Assembly (NCBI GenBank): GCA_035236585.1
Contig: CP141137.1
Coordinates: 10,742,327-10,806,326 of the forward strand
Direction of reading: 5' to 3'
Length of the DNA: 64,000 nucleotides
Source: Warburgia ugandensis
Taxonomy: Eukaryota; Streptophyta; Magnoliopsida; Canellales; Canellaceae
The notes below the pieces were generated by a model, which saw only the letters and a program-made list of their open reading frames with translations, was not told the DNA's origin and did not search any database. The first letter of the stretch is position 1, and every line of letters begins with the position of its first letter. Shown in pieces: positions 50,100 to 62,531 of the stretch. The position numbers and the translations under genes are program-made.

Positions 50100-52649
50100 A
50101 GAGGGCTTCTCGACACCCTACATGTCTAAAAATATGTCTCTCTAGTTCTATGATAGAGGAAGCTTAAAAACAAGTGACTAGGATCATAGTTCAGATTTTT
50201 TAGCATGGCCCATCTATTTCATGTTCAATATTGGTACTAGTATGGATCTTCCTAAAGGTGAGCCAACTTAAGGTTATAACTTGTCACATATATACTTGTG
50301 TTGTAGTCTTGTGACTATCAATAATTTCTCAGATTTTAAACTCATAATTAGAGGCTTGTAATTGTCAGGTGAACTTGAGTTTTGGTGCATTAACCCCTAA
50401 TAGATAAACAAATTAAATCATCCAAAAGTGGACCTTGCTTATACTCTAGTATGAGTATGCATTGGATAGAAAGTCTAATGTAGAATAGATTCAAAGGACC
50501 TAGCGTTCCTTGCTCAAGCATTCCTTCAAGAGTTGTTATAGGATAAGATACCTATACTTTCCTTTCATATTACCTTTGAAGAAAGTCCTTTTATTATACA
50601 AGCAAAGAACTCACTTGCAAAGGGGAAAGTGGCAACTCGAACCCACATTCAAGTGTATTCTAGGGAGATGTTGAGTTGTCTTCCACCAATCGCACTAGAC
50701 ATTGTCCGGAAAAAAAAAAGACACATTTTGTGGGTGAATGATGATTTCATTAGAAGGGAAACAAAATATACCTATGAGCATTGAGGTGATTAGTAGATAG
50801 ATACTCATATGCCACTAAGTTGTAAAGCCAGTTTTGGTCCTATTCTATGACTTTAGTAGGGAATAACTTAGTGGAGGATGTCATATGTTTATCAATTAAT
50901 TAAGGAACCAAAAAGTAATTGAAGGATCTCCAATTCAAAATACCTAATTAATAGGTGCATCTATGGCTCTAGTCTCATGAGGTTGGGGGAAAAAAAGAAA
51001 GAAAAAGGGGTTGAGTTCTCTTAAGTAATTGGGGAAGAGAAGAAAAGGATTTTTTTTACTTCCACTTAGGAACCTTCTCTTGGATCTTCTCTCTAGATAT
51101 TTGGCTACAAGAAGATTAGAGAAGAAGAACCGTGGCCCTTTCACCTTTAAGAAAAACACATCCTTAGAAGGGTCTTTCATAAATCTTGTGTCTTTTGAGG
51201 GCCAAGCGCCCATGTTGAACTAGGGGATGGTGAGATTATCACTATGGTTCAGCCGCTAGAAAGCAATGCTACAAATGACGAAGTGGCACAAGAGGTTGAT
51301 CACATGTTTATGACGAAAAAGATTAGAAGTCTTAGCATCACTCTCCCTTTCTTAATGTTGCAAATGAAGGTGATCATGTTGTTTATAAGTGTTTGTCCTA
51401 GTCCTAAGCGGGTTCTTAGCATCATTCTCTCCCTTCTTAATGTTGCAGATGAAATGCTCATGCTATCAACAAGCATTTTTCTAGCTCCAAGCAGAACTTT
51501 GCTTTCAATTTTTGAACCACCTTATCCTTGGCTCCTTTAACTTTCATCATGATGTAGACTTTTCTCCTTTGATTTTCATATCAACAAGCTAAATAAAGTA
51601 TTTTTTATCACCATGCTAATAGTTCTTTTTTCTCTCCATTGTGTTATACTTGGATTTCAAGTTATAACTTACCGTGGATTGAGATTTTGATAACGTAATA
51701 TAGAAGATAACTTAGTTGAAGAATGAGTGTACAATGAACATCTGAAAGTGGGAAAAAAGAAGCCAAGCTGCAATAAGGAAAAAGAGAAACGAGGGCTTCA
51801 TTAGCAGAACGAAGCTCTCCAATAATAGAGGCTACAAGAAACCTTGCATATATGTACCTATAAGTTGTTTATGAGAATCAATTTTTCTTGGATGGAATTA
51901 TCCAATTATAAGGTAATTCAAATGCAAGAAGTCTTGCATACACATAGATCTTTGTCTTCAAATTTTTTTTTTGCCAAGTAATCTCACAATAAGACTCTCC
52001 TTCCGTCAAAATATCCTGTGGACCTAGCAATTTCATACTTGTACAATTTTCCAATATTTATGCTTCTATGCTAAAAGCTTCACCAGCTGCAACTGAAAAA
52101 ATAGTCAACTTGTACACCTTATCATCTCTTAGTACTGCTTGAATGCTTGCTTCACTAAGGGTGCTTAGAGTGGATCCCTCAAAAGTATGTTTAATCACAT
52201 TTATAAGTGGAGCAGTCCAATTACTGTTTTCTTTGGCTTATTCTTGATGTGAGTTATGAATTCTCAGCATATTTCTTTATATGTATTAAGGTAATAGGGT
52301 TTTTCTTTGAGCCCTTGAACCTTTTTTTGGGGGGTAAAGGTGGACGTATATCAATGAGAATAAAGATACAAGTACACCTCAAAAACAAAATGGTAGGCAG
52401 AAAAGAAGTCCATCTAAAGTAGGCAAACATAGATGACAGACATAAGACAAATGCAATAGATGAGAAGTTCAAAGGAATATCAAGTAATATCGAGCACACG
52501 TACTGCAGTAGAGTAGCGTCTACACTGTGAGGTGTGGAAAAGGAGAGGTAAAGCTTATAGGAAGCCATCCCAAAGTGCGCCCCCAAGCACCACCACCCCT
52601 CCCTAAGGAAACCAACTTAGTTGCACTCACTTTCAGACAGAATAGTAAG
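50100..52649. other. Receptor-kinase intron sequence, no gene recognised
   Basis: AT-rich. A roughly 84-bp unit starting CTTAGCATCACTCTC is duplicated at 51331 and 51415. Open frames here are short and match no family I know. Confidence 0.4.
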
Positions 52650-54520
52650 ATTAACTAGAATTCTAGTACTTGAATATTAGCAAATGAAAATCATCGGGAG
52701 TATGATTCATCGGGGTTCAATGGAAAAAGATAACACAAGATGGTGAACAGAGGAGCAATTGAAGCTTTTTTGGTAAGACAATATGCAATATGGTTTATAA
52801 ACATGTGGGATTGTTGAAAACCAATAGTTTTATGCTCATTTCATTTATTGATGTCTTCATCCATATCAACATATCTACATAGAGTGTTATCTAAACCATT
52901 AATCCAGCTGATGCCAAATTTGGGATCCCCTTCTAACAATCATGTGATCATATTGGTTAATCTTAAAGTGTTGATACCGTGGTGTAATGCCATAAATTTT
53001 GCATGAATTACAGAAGTGAACAAATCCAAAGAAACAAAAATGGAAATTGATCTGTACATTTCTGAAAACTCAATCAATACTAGCATTTCTAAGGTTGCCT
53101 AAACTTGATCCTTTGTTATTAAGTTTGAAATGAAGGGAGAAGGATCCAAAGAGGTTTAGGAATCCTCTTGGAGAACTTGATGGTAATGATGACATTCAAA
53201 TCTTTGATTATATCAGAGGCAAAATACCCTCTAACAAGGCATAGAGCAAAATCCAAATGAATTGAGTCTCAACTTTATTTTTTTTTCACATATCAATAAG
53301 GAAGAGGATACGAGTTATTGAAGATTCTACTATTTCTCTCTCCTTGAATAGCTCAAGTAATAGCAATCCAAGGCATATTCCAAACAGATTTCTTGAGAGA
53401 AGAGAATTTGTAAAGTAGCCATTGCAGGAACAGTTGGGAAACAAAAGCAGGAAAAAGCCTAGAAGTGTTACAACAATGTAGAATAAAAGACCATGTAATG
53501 GACGTATTTATGATGAATGAACATGTGACTAACATCTAGAAGCAAATTTCCTACTCCATTTCTGGGAGTATCATAAGTAAGAATCTCTTTTTTGCTCAAG
53601 GTCCAATTGGAAACAATAATTCTAAGAGGGACCTTGTTCTTCCAATGGTAAGCGGCAGGTTCACTTGAGAAAAGATTGATAGGATGATTACATAGTGAAA
53701 ATACTCGATGAAGTAGGAACCCACATGAGTTTATCAGGTTTTGAGGAAAAAGTTCTCACATTTCGAAGTTCAGCAAGAAGATCAAAATAAGGTACCTTTT
53801 TCAGGTCTATTCCAAATGAGATACTCTAAGAAAGAGAAGAGCCAATCCAGTGTAGTAGCCAAAAATAGAGGCCCATTTGTCGATTACAAGAGAGAAAAAT
53901 GGATTATAATTTTTACTACAGAGGGCGTTCTCCTACCAAACACCATTGATTATTGAATTCTAGTTCTACTTTTAGTTGTGAATCTAGTGGTTTGTAAAAA
54001 TCTTCTGAAGTTTGCAAGTACTTCTCCATTAAGGAGAGGAAAATGTAGGGGAAAAAGAAGGCTTCGACTCACTCCACTAATTACTGCAATTATCCACAAT
54101 AAGAGATCTCCATAAACTTTGTTATTCAAATTGCTATCTATAAAGACACTTGCCGAGAGGAGCTTTATTCTCATATCTTAGTTGTCTAAACCCAAACCCA
54201 CTACTGTCGTTGGTGAGACAAACTTGAGAGCAATTGATAGGATGAATATTTTTGTCTTCAAATGAGTTATTCCAAAGAAAACCCCTTCAATTTTGTTGCA
54301 TTTACTAATATGACAATAGAAGAGAGATAACATGTAAATGGGCTTATCAGCAAGTGCAGAAAGAGGTATCTCCTCTTCCACCCCACAAGTTTGGCTCTGA
54401 TTCTTAAGTGAAAAGTCATGAGAATGGCATGCGATGACATTCCCTTTCTCAATTTAATAGATCTATTAGTTGGGCCCTTATGGAGAGACACCTAAATAAG
54501 ATTAGCCCCTCACATCAGTC
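52650..54520 (-). mobile_element. L1-type LINE relic (RT C-terminus, zf-RVT, RNase H)
   Basis: Minus-strand translation in shifting frames shows the pieces of a plant L1 in order: KLVGWKRRYL and PIYMLSLF...CNKIEGVFFG (54480-54250), the post-RT region of plant L1s; a zinc-binding RT (zf-RVT) block with LSKKEILTYD-like sequence near 53600; and an RNase H-like block (SVIHAKFMALHHGI, EGDPKFGISWING, then AYCLTKKA) near 53000-52780. Many stops and frameshifts. It lies inside the receptor-kinase intron, antisense to the gene. Confidence 0.7.
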
Positions 54521-54993
54521 ATTTAAAAAAATGAGGCTCTTAAGTGAGATTTTTTAAACAACCATTACATGAGTGCTTGACATATAAATAATTAAATAGA
54601 TAAAAACAAGTAATGCATAACCTAACTTTTGGTATCTTAATTGTTTTGCTTTTGCTATTTTCTTCATTATATACTAGAATTGTTGAATACTTGAGAACTG
54701 ATGGTATGGGAAAGTTTTTAGACTAAAAACAGAACTCCAGAATGGTATGGTACCAAGAAATGTAAAATCTTAGTAGTACAATTCTAGTTATCCATGGAAC
54801 CAAACCTTTTGCGTCCCTCATCTCTCTCTTTACCTCATCTTAACTCTTCAATTTTCTTATTTGAATTAAGAGGTAACTTGAACTGCCTACTTGGTTGTGA
54901 AACAAAACACCTTTTAACTTGAATGTGTCCTGAAGCCCTTCTTAAATGTCTTATTGTCAAGGCATACATTATTTTAATCATGCTGAATTCAGT

Positions 54994-54997
<4 letters not shown>

Positions 54998-55074
<77 letters not shown>
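54998..55074. repeat. (CT)n microsatellite, about 77 bp
   Basis: Uninterrupted CT dinucleotides in the receptor-kinase intron, about 300 bp before the kinase exon. Confidence 0.98.
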
Positions 55075-55076
<2 letters not shown>

Positions 55077-55380
55077 GTAAGCTGAAGAACATCTTGACTA
55101 AGTAACTCTTCTTAACATGACTCTTTGAATTTTTACTACGAAGAACAAAAAATATTACCAAGTATGGTGCATTGAGTAAAAATTTTGCCTAGCCACTTTA
55201 CCCACATCTACATCGTGGACTTTACGTACTATCACGTGGATGATCAAGACGGGTTGCATCATGTCATATGATAATTGCCAGGGTACAGTATCCAAGATAT
55301 TATGCTTCACTCTAGGCTCATCCAATATGCATATTGTGCAGGTTGGATGTAATAACTAATAACTTTTCCTCCTCTTTCAG

Positions 55381-56504
55381 GTTCAACAGTTGGAGCTGGG
55401 AGCTTGCTTCTGTTATGCGTTCTTTTCTACGTCTCCTGGATTGTCTACTCAAGAAGAAAATTCTCATTAAGCAATCCAATCTTCTTCCTGAAGAGGCAAA
55501 CAAACGACACTCGCAATGAGGAAGCATTTCTAAAGAACTATGGGCCCCTGGCTTTACGAAGATATACTTATTTGGAACTGAAGAAAATTACCAGTTCATT
55601 CAAAGATAAATTAGGTCAAGGGGGATTTGGAGGTGTTTTCAAGGGGAAGCACCATGATGGTCGCCTAGTGGCTGTGAAGGTTTTGAGTGAAATCAAGGGA
55701 AATGGAGAAGAATTCATTAATGAAGTAGCTAGCATTGGTAAGACTTACCATGTTAATATTGTTAGTCTTTTAGGCTTCTGCATCGACGGGTCCAAGAGAG
55801 CGCTCATCTACGAGTTCATGCCAAATGGATCTCTAGATAAGTTCATCTACATTGACAAACCAAATCCCTTGGGTTGGGAAAAATTGTACCAAATTACAGT
55901 TGGAATTGCCCGTGGACTAGAATATTTTCATCGTGGTTGTCACATGCGCATTTTGCATCTGGACATCAAACCTCACAACATTCTTCTGGATCAAGAATTC
56001 TGTCCCAAAATCTCAGACTTTGGACTATCTAAGTTATGCCTCCCCAAAGACAGTGTTGTATCAATGTTGGGTGCTCGAGGTACTGTGGGATATATTGCCC
56101 CCGAGGTTGTTTCTAGAAATTTTGGAAGAGTCTCTCACAAATCTGATGTTTATAGTTATGGAATGGTGGTGCTAGAAATTGTAGGAGGAAGAAAGAACTT
56201 GGATACCAGAGTGGAGAATAGTAGCGAAATATATTTCCCGCATTGGATGTACAAACATTTGGATCTAAATGGAGACCTTGAGCCATATGGAGCAACATCA
56301 GAAGAGGAAACTAGCATTATCAAGAAGATGATCTTGGTGGGTCTTTGGTGCATACAAACAGATCCAAGAAATAGACCTTCAATGACTAGAGTCGTTGAGA
56401 TGTTGGAAGGTAGCCCGGAAAGCTTAGAAATGCCACCAAAGCCGGTGCTATCTTCTCCGCAGAGATCAAGGCGGGATACTTCTACCACGTTGGAGGTCAC
56501 ATGA
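55381..56504 (+). CDS. LRK10L-type receptor-like kinase, transmembrane and kinase exon
   Basis: The acceptor CTCTTTCAG ends at 55380; the frame starts GT|TCAACA and runs to TGA at 56502-56504 (about 373 residues). A hydrophobic segment (SLLLLCVLFYVSWIVY) and basic stop-transfer RRK give a membrane anchor. The kinase domain follows: YTYLELKKITSSF, P-loop LGQGGFGGVFKG, VAVKVL (ATP lysine), HLDIKPHNILL (catalytic Asp; Leu instead of Arg before it, so a non-RD kinase like HFDIKPHN in this family), DFGLSKL, GTVGYIAPEV, and LWCIQTDPRNRPSM. It is uninterrupted, with all catalytic residues present. This layout fits LRK10L/PR5K-like kinases, several of which act in defence. The Cys-rich ectodomain (GUB_WAK type) is not visible anywhere upstream in the window; the only candidate upstream exon is 49079-49117 across a 6.26-kb intron. 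Confidence 0.92.
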
Positions 56505-57342
56505 CAGAGGAATTCACTGCAATGTTATCTTCATCAAGAGGATTTTGAGTTTTTTTCAAGAATTGATTTCCGTATGTGTTCATTTGGTAATAGCACTCAG
56601 ATCATTGGTAATGACTTTTCTGATTGGGTCACAATTAGCTGTCTCCAAATTCTGAATGTACCCATGTGGTTCGTTGGTCATTTGGATGTCTCTTAGTTTA
56701 AAGTTGTGATGAGTGGATGATACTAGCTCCCAGAACGTCATGTGCTTTTGGCTGAGGAGGCAGAGTTAGCCAATGCTTATTTCTCAGATACTGTCGTTGC
56801 TTCTTCTCCAAGAAAAGTTGTAAAGAGAGCCCAAAAAAAATTCTATTAAAAAAATAATATAGTGCTCTTACTCACCAATAAATATTCTATTACGATCAAG
56901 AAAATGCTTTAAAAGAAGCCCGTAGCAGACTGGGGGGCAAAAAGAGCTTGGTGAGATATCGCTTGTGTGTGTGTTGGGGGGTGGGGGGGATTAGCCCGAA
57001 AAGGTGACCTCACTCCAGTGCCAGCCATCTTACCAGCTCGTTTTGGAAGAGTCTGGTGGTAGCTTGTACATACCTGAGATCCCTAGAAGACAAGACGTTG
57101 ATATCTTAAAGCTTCCCACAAGAAGAGGGCAGTTGAGGCAGATGGTCGATCTCTTCGATGAATTAAATATTCATCTCCATGTTAATCTCATGTGTTAACT
57201 TCATTCATGAAAAACCAATTAAATTTGCCCGACTGACTTTGGCTGGTTGGAGTTTAAATTACTCTCTAATTCCTGTTTCTGCATGTTAAAAGTCTTCAAT
57301 TCGGTGAGCAATATACAATTTCTGGTTATTTTATGAAGTTTC
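56505..57342. other. Receptor-kinase 3' UTR and intergenic DNA
   Basis: Likely 3' UTR to roughly 56870. A 64-codon frame at 57004-57198 resembles no family I know. A G-rich run (GGGGGGTGGGGGGG) lies near 56980. Confidence 0.45.
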
Positions 57343-57697
57343 TGTTGGGGATTTTCGTCCCCGCCCAAGATCATACACACAAAAAACGCAGAGTTTTAAC
57401 GTGGTTCGGCTAATAAGCCTACGTCCACGGGAGAGTGATTTCACTATGGAACTGGGGTTTTACAGAGAGGTATACACGGGGTTTTTACAGAGGAATGGGG
57501 TTCTTCACTTGCCCTCTTGGTATCCCTATTTATAGGGAATTTTCGAGTCTGATTTTCAACCCGTTTTACACAAATTCAAAGGTCGATGGCGGTGGCCGAC
57601 GGCGGCGCCCGCCGTCGTTGAAGTCCGCCAGCCGCACCGACTCACGCGCCCGCCACCATTGAATACGGCGGCCGTCCGAAATGGGTCCGGACCAACA
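57343..57697 (-). repeat. 3' LTR of the copia element
   Basis: 355 bp. The TATA-like CCCTATAAATAGGG on minus lies at 57524-57537. The first 240 bp are nearly identical to the right LTR; the last 110 bp differ at many sites. Confidence 0.93.
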
Positions 57698-60600
57698 AAT
57701 CTCCTCCGTGCCCATTAACCGAAGGAGGTTTCTTCACGTATGGACTTTGTGCGTAAGCCCATCCCGACCAATTTCTTCGCAACTCGAACTTGCTTCGAGG
57801 TAATGCTTTTGTCATCATATCCGAACTATTATCGTCGCATGAATCTTCAAGCTCTAACGACTTCGAGTCCAAAATATCACGTATCCAATGATACCGAACA
57901 TCAATGTGCTTTGACCTTCCATGAAAAGTAGAATTTGCTAAGGTGTATAAGCACTTCGACCGTCGCAAAATAATGCAATGCATACCTCTTCTCGCATAAA
58001 GCCAAGTTCGTTTCACGAGCTTCTTCATCCACACAACTCTTTGCATGCTTCTCACACAAGAATAAACTCACTCCGTCGTAGATAAGGCAACACACTTCGT
58101 AACTTTGATTGCCATGACACAGCCTCCCCCGCAAAAGTAATCAAGTAGCCTCAAGTGACTTCCCGTGTCAATATCACCGTACCATATCTCAATCAAGCGT
58201 TGTAGCCCCTCAAGCACCTGGCTTGTTGCCAAATCCCAAACACAACTTAGAAGTACCACGTAGATATCTCCAATATCAACTCTCACTACATTCCAATGTT
58301 CTTTTCCCGGGATTTGATAGAAAACGGCTCACTGTACTAACCGCATATGTAATGTCCGGGTCTAGTGCATACCATGGCATACATAAGATCGCTAACAACG
58401 AAGCATAGGAACATCTTGCATGTATTCCTTCTTAGCATCACTTGTTGGAACTTGATTCTTACTAAGGTTAAAATGGGGTGCAAAAGGTGGACTAACCACT
58501 TTAGCTTTATCCATGTGAAATCGTTGAAGTACCTTTTCTATGTACTTCTCCCGAGACAGCCCATAACCTCTTATTCTTCCCCGTCACGAATGATAGAAAT
58601 CCCGAGAATCTGCTCTCATGATCCTAAGTCTTTCATAGCAAAGACTTTGTTCAGCCTCCTTCTTTAATCGATTGATCCTTGAAGAGCTTCTTCCAACAAT
58701 AAGCATATCGTCGACATAGAGTAGCAAGATGATGAAATCATCTTCTCGAGAATCTCTCGCACAAACACACACAGATCTCAAGTAATCTTTCGATAACCCC
58801 GTTGGGTCATAAACCGCCGAACTTCCCGTACCCACCTGCCCGGGAGCCTGCTTTAAGCCATACAGACTCTTCTTCAGCCTTGCGTACATACTTCTCTTTG
58901 CCTTTAGCAACAAACCCTTCTCGTCGCTCCATATATATCTCCTCCTCTAAGTCACCATGGAGGAACGCCGTCTTCACATCCATCCGCTCAACCTCCCAGA
59001 TCAAGGTTTGAGGCCAAACCCAATACAACTTGATTGAAGACATTTTAACAACAGGAGAAAATATCTCCTCGAAATCAACACCTTTCTTTGACCAAAGCCT
59101 TTCACGACAAGTCTAAATTTGTATCGTGGTCGTGAAGTGTCACCTTCGTACTTCACCTTTGTATATCCACCGATTCTTCAAAGCTTGTCGCCCTTAGTAA
59201 TCTTACCACCTCAAAAGTGTGGTTGTCTTGTAAGGATTTCTCATCTCATCCTTCATAGCCGCAATCCACTCGCATTCTCTTCACTTTCAACCGCACTCCG
59301 TGTAGCTCTCGTGTTCTCCCCCGCCGTTGAGGAGTACGTACTATCCGATGAATATCGAGTGGAAGGTTGACGATCTCTCGAACTCCGTCTCAATGAAACC
59401 GCCGGTTCCTCAAGCAGGAACCTCTTGCTGAATATCACGCCTCCGACGAAACATCCATGTCTTCGCAGCCTTCATGTTCTCCCTCACCGATTATCTTGAA
59501 CATCAATCGGAGCACCACCATGGTCATCGGTGCCATCTACACTTGGCGTATGTGAAACAGAACCGGATCTATTACGTGAGTATCGAACTCGAGTTTCGAT
59601 ACTTTGGCTTTGTCGATGTGTTCAATGGTTTGGTCTTCCATAAAGACCACATCACGACTTCTAACCACCTTCTTTGCAACATGTGATCATATAGCCCGTA
59701 ACCAAACTCATCCCGCCCATAGCCGATGAAAATGCATTGTTTGGTCTTGACGTTTCAACTTGGACCTCTCATCCTTAGGTATATGTACAAACGCTTTGCA
59801 CCCAAATACCCGCAAATGATCGTAAGAGACATCTTTCCATACCATAGCCTCGTCAGAACATCCGCATTCAAGTGCAACTATTGGGAGATAGGTTAATAAC
59901 ATAGGCCGCCGTGTATAAGGCCTCACCCCGTATGAACCTGCAGCCTTTGCCTCGTAAAGCAAGCATCCGACCCTCTCCATCAATGTCCCGTTTCATCCTC
60001 TCCGCTAAACCATTTAGCCGAGGAGTCTTCGGAGGAGTTCTTTGATGTCTAATCCTTGCTTCTTACAATAAGCATCGAAAGGTCCACAATACTCGCCACC
60101 GTTGTCCGTGCGAATGCATTTCAACTTCTTCCCGTTTCACGCTCAAATGTGCTTGAAATTCTTTAAACTTGTCAAGCACCCGATCCTTAGTTTTCAAAAC
60201 ATAGACCCAGCAGTTTCCCGGAATAATCATCAATAAATGTGACAAAATATAATGCACCACCAAATGTGCGTACCTTCATAGACCGCATACATCCGAATGT
60301 ATCAATTCAAGTACGCCCGGCTTTCCGGAAGAATGATGGCTTTGAAGGAAACTCGTTGTCGCTTCCCTAAGAAGACAATGAGCACATTTGCTCACCTTTG
60401 TAGCTTGGAGCCCCGAAAGCAAATTCTTCTGACTAGACAACCTGGGCCTTTCTCACTCATGTGATCGAGTCTGCCGTGCCACAACTCAAGAACCAAGCAA
60501 CATCAACCGCGTTCACAGAGTTAATAGGAATCGAAGCTTGCATCACATACAAGCTAGATGATTTCTTCCTCTGCAGCCACAAGCGCTCCCTTAGAGAGCT

Positions 60601-62175
60601 TCCACCGTCCATCGCAAAAGGTACTACAGTACTCATCATCATCAAGCTTTCCTACTGATATTAAGTTCAACCTGATATCTCAGACATGTCGAACGCCCTG
60701 AGAATCAACCTTGTTCCGTTGTTGGTGTCCAAACAAACTGATCCGATACCAACAACCTTCGATGTACCCCATCGTTACCCATCTTCAACACTCCAAAGTC
60801 ACCGTGAGGTACGAGGTGAAAACTCCCTCCTCGAGGTAACATGAAAAGAAGCACCATCGTCATTAACAACCCATCCAATTTCATCGGAGGCTAGGTTGAT
60901 TTCATTTTCATCACGTACCACAACAAGGCCTCGAAGTAGTGGCACTACACGATCATTCCCTCATCATTTCTTCTCTCCTCGCTTGGCATTTTCTGCTTTG
61001 TTCTCGCTCCACTCAGTAACACTGCCTTTTAATGTGACCCTTCGCCACAATAATTGCATTCCGTATTCTTGTATCCGGGACTTAGATTTACTCCTACTTC
61101 TATTATTCTTCTCCCCGTCCTTGATCTTGCTTCTCTCGATTTTCGAGATCAAAATCTCAGATCGTGATGTGGTGACAACTTGAGCTCGTCGCCCATTTCT
61201 TCATTTAGAACCGCGCTTCTCAGCATTCCCATGTCACAAAGACCACCGGGAGTAGAATTAGCTGCAGAAACAGAAAATTTTCCCATGAGTCGCAAAGTAT
61301 TTAAAAGCCATAAACCCATGATATCATCGCCAAACCCGACGCCAACAACAGATAGTTGCCGAAAGCATCCTGGCCAACTCGTTCTCATGGCCTGAAATAG
61401 AACTCCTTCCTCGTATCTCAAGTGCATCGCTGATTAAGTAGGAATAACTTATTATTCCCCTCGTTTCGACGCTGCACAAAGTTTCTAATTTGATCCATAG
61501 AGTTCTAAAGATGTATTTCATTTTGAATATGATTCAAAACATTATCTTCTACCCATCGTCAATAAAACCACATACTTGTTTCGTGTTCAAAAGCCCACCT
61601 TTCTTCTGACTTATCCTGCTTTTGAGTAGCAAAAACAGTAGATGTAATTTCTTCACAAAAAGAAGATCTTTCATTTTTCCCTTCCACTTATGATAGTTAG
61701 CACTATTTAAGCAAATCATTTTGCTCATGTTTGCCTATAAGTAAAGAAAGAGTACTTACAAGAATTTCAGAGAAAATCTTACAAATTTGAGAACACCACT
61801 CAAGGCTTGCCAAGAACCCGGTCTATCCCCTTGAAAACCTCGCTAAAAATAGGTCTACTCCAATCGAATCACCGCTGCAACTCGTACTATTGCAACTCGT
61901 TACTATCGCAACTCGCCTACGTGCACTCGAATCGTTGGAACCCGCCTGCACGTGCCAACTCGCATCGTAGTAGTACCGTAGAAGGACACCGATCATGTGC
62001 ACAAGAATGATGATGCTTTTACCGTAGCAACATGATGACGTGTTTTTACCGTAGCAAGAATGATGATTACCGTAAAGCAATCGTAGCAGAACAGCTTTCT
62101 TCCTCCTCTCGACCTACAACCGCAATTCCGTCAAGCTGCTCTGTTTACCTACAGGTAACCCAGCTCGCTACCACT

Positions 62176-62531
62176 TGTTGGGGATTTTCGTCTCCCGCCT
62201 CAAGATCATACACACACACACAAAAACGCAGTTTTAACGTGGTTCGGCTAATAAGCCTACGTCCACGGGAGAGTGATTTCACTATGGAACTGGGGTTTTA
62301 CAGAGAGGTATACACGGGGTTTTTACAGAGGAATGGGGTTCTTCACTTGCCCTCTTGGTATCCCTATTTATAGGGAATTTTCGGGTCTGATTTTCAACCC
62401 GTTTTACACAAATTCAAAGGCTCTGCATGGTGGCCGACTACGGGCGCCTGGCCGTGTTGAAGTCAGCAGCCAAGACACCGCGGCCCGCCACCATTGAATA
62501 CGCTACTGTCTGAAATGGGTCCTGACCAACA
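62176..62531 (-). repeat. 5' LTR of the copia element
   Basis: 356 bp, adjacent to the primer-binding region at 62160-62174; carries the same TATA-like box. Confidence 0.93.

Larger units (their letters stand above)
57343..62531 (-). mobile_element. Ty1/copia retrotransposon with both LTRs, coding region frameshifted
   Basis: LTRs 57343-57697 and 62176-62531, both TGTTGGGGATTTTCG...ACCAACA on plus. On the minus strand the order is gag with a zinc knuckle (CNYCGEGSH, about 61040), GAG-pre-integrase (SSSLYVMQASIPINSV, 60590-60540), integrase (LWVYVLKTKDRVLDKFKEF, SYDHLRVFGCKAFVHIPKDE), reverse transcriptase (MDVKTAFLHGDLEEEIYME, KKSLYGLKQAP, ILLLYVDDMLIVG) and RNase H (KCVALSTTE, STFHGRSKHIDVRYHW, DMMTKALPR). 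Integrase before RT defines copia. Inside the right LTR is GTGGTAGCGAGCTGGG, a degenerate methionine-tRNA primer site; inside the left LTR is a purine tract (GGAGGAGATT). No 5-bp target duplication is present (GTTTC versus AGCCA). Many single-base indels break the polyprotein although the LTR halves are almost identical. Confidence 0.93.

Noticed and set aside
54835-55161. 108-codon minus-strand frame with Arg-Glu repeats
   Set aside because: Translation of the CT array, not a gene.
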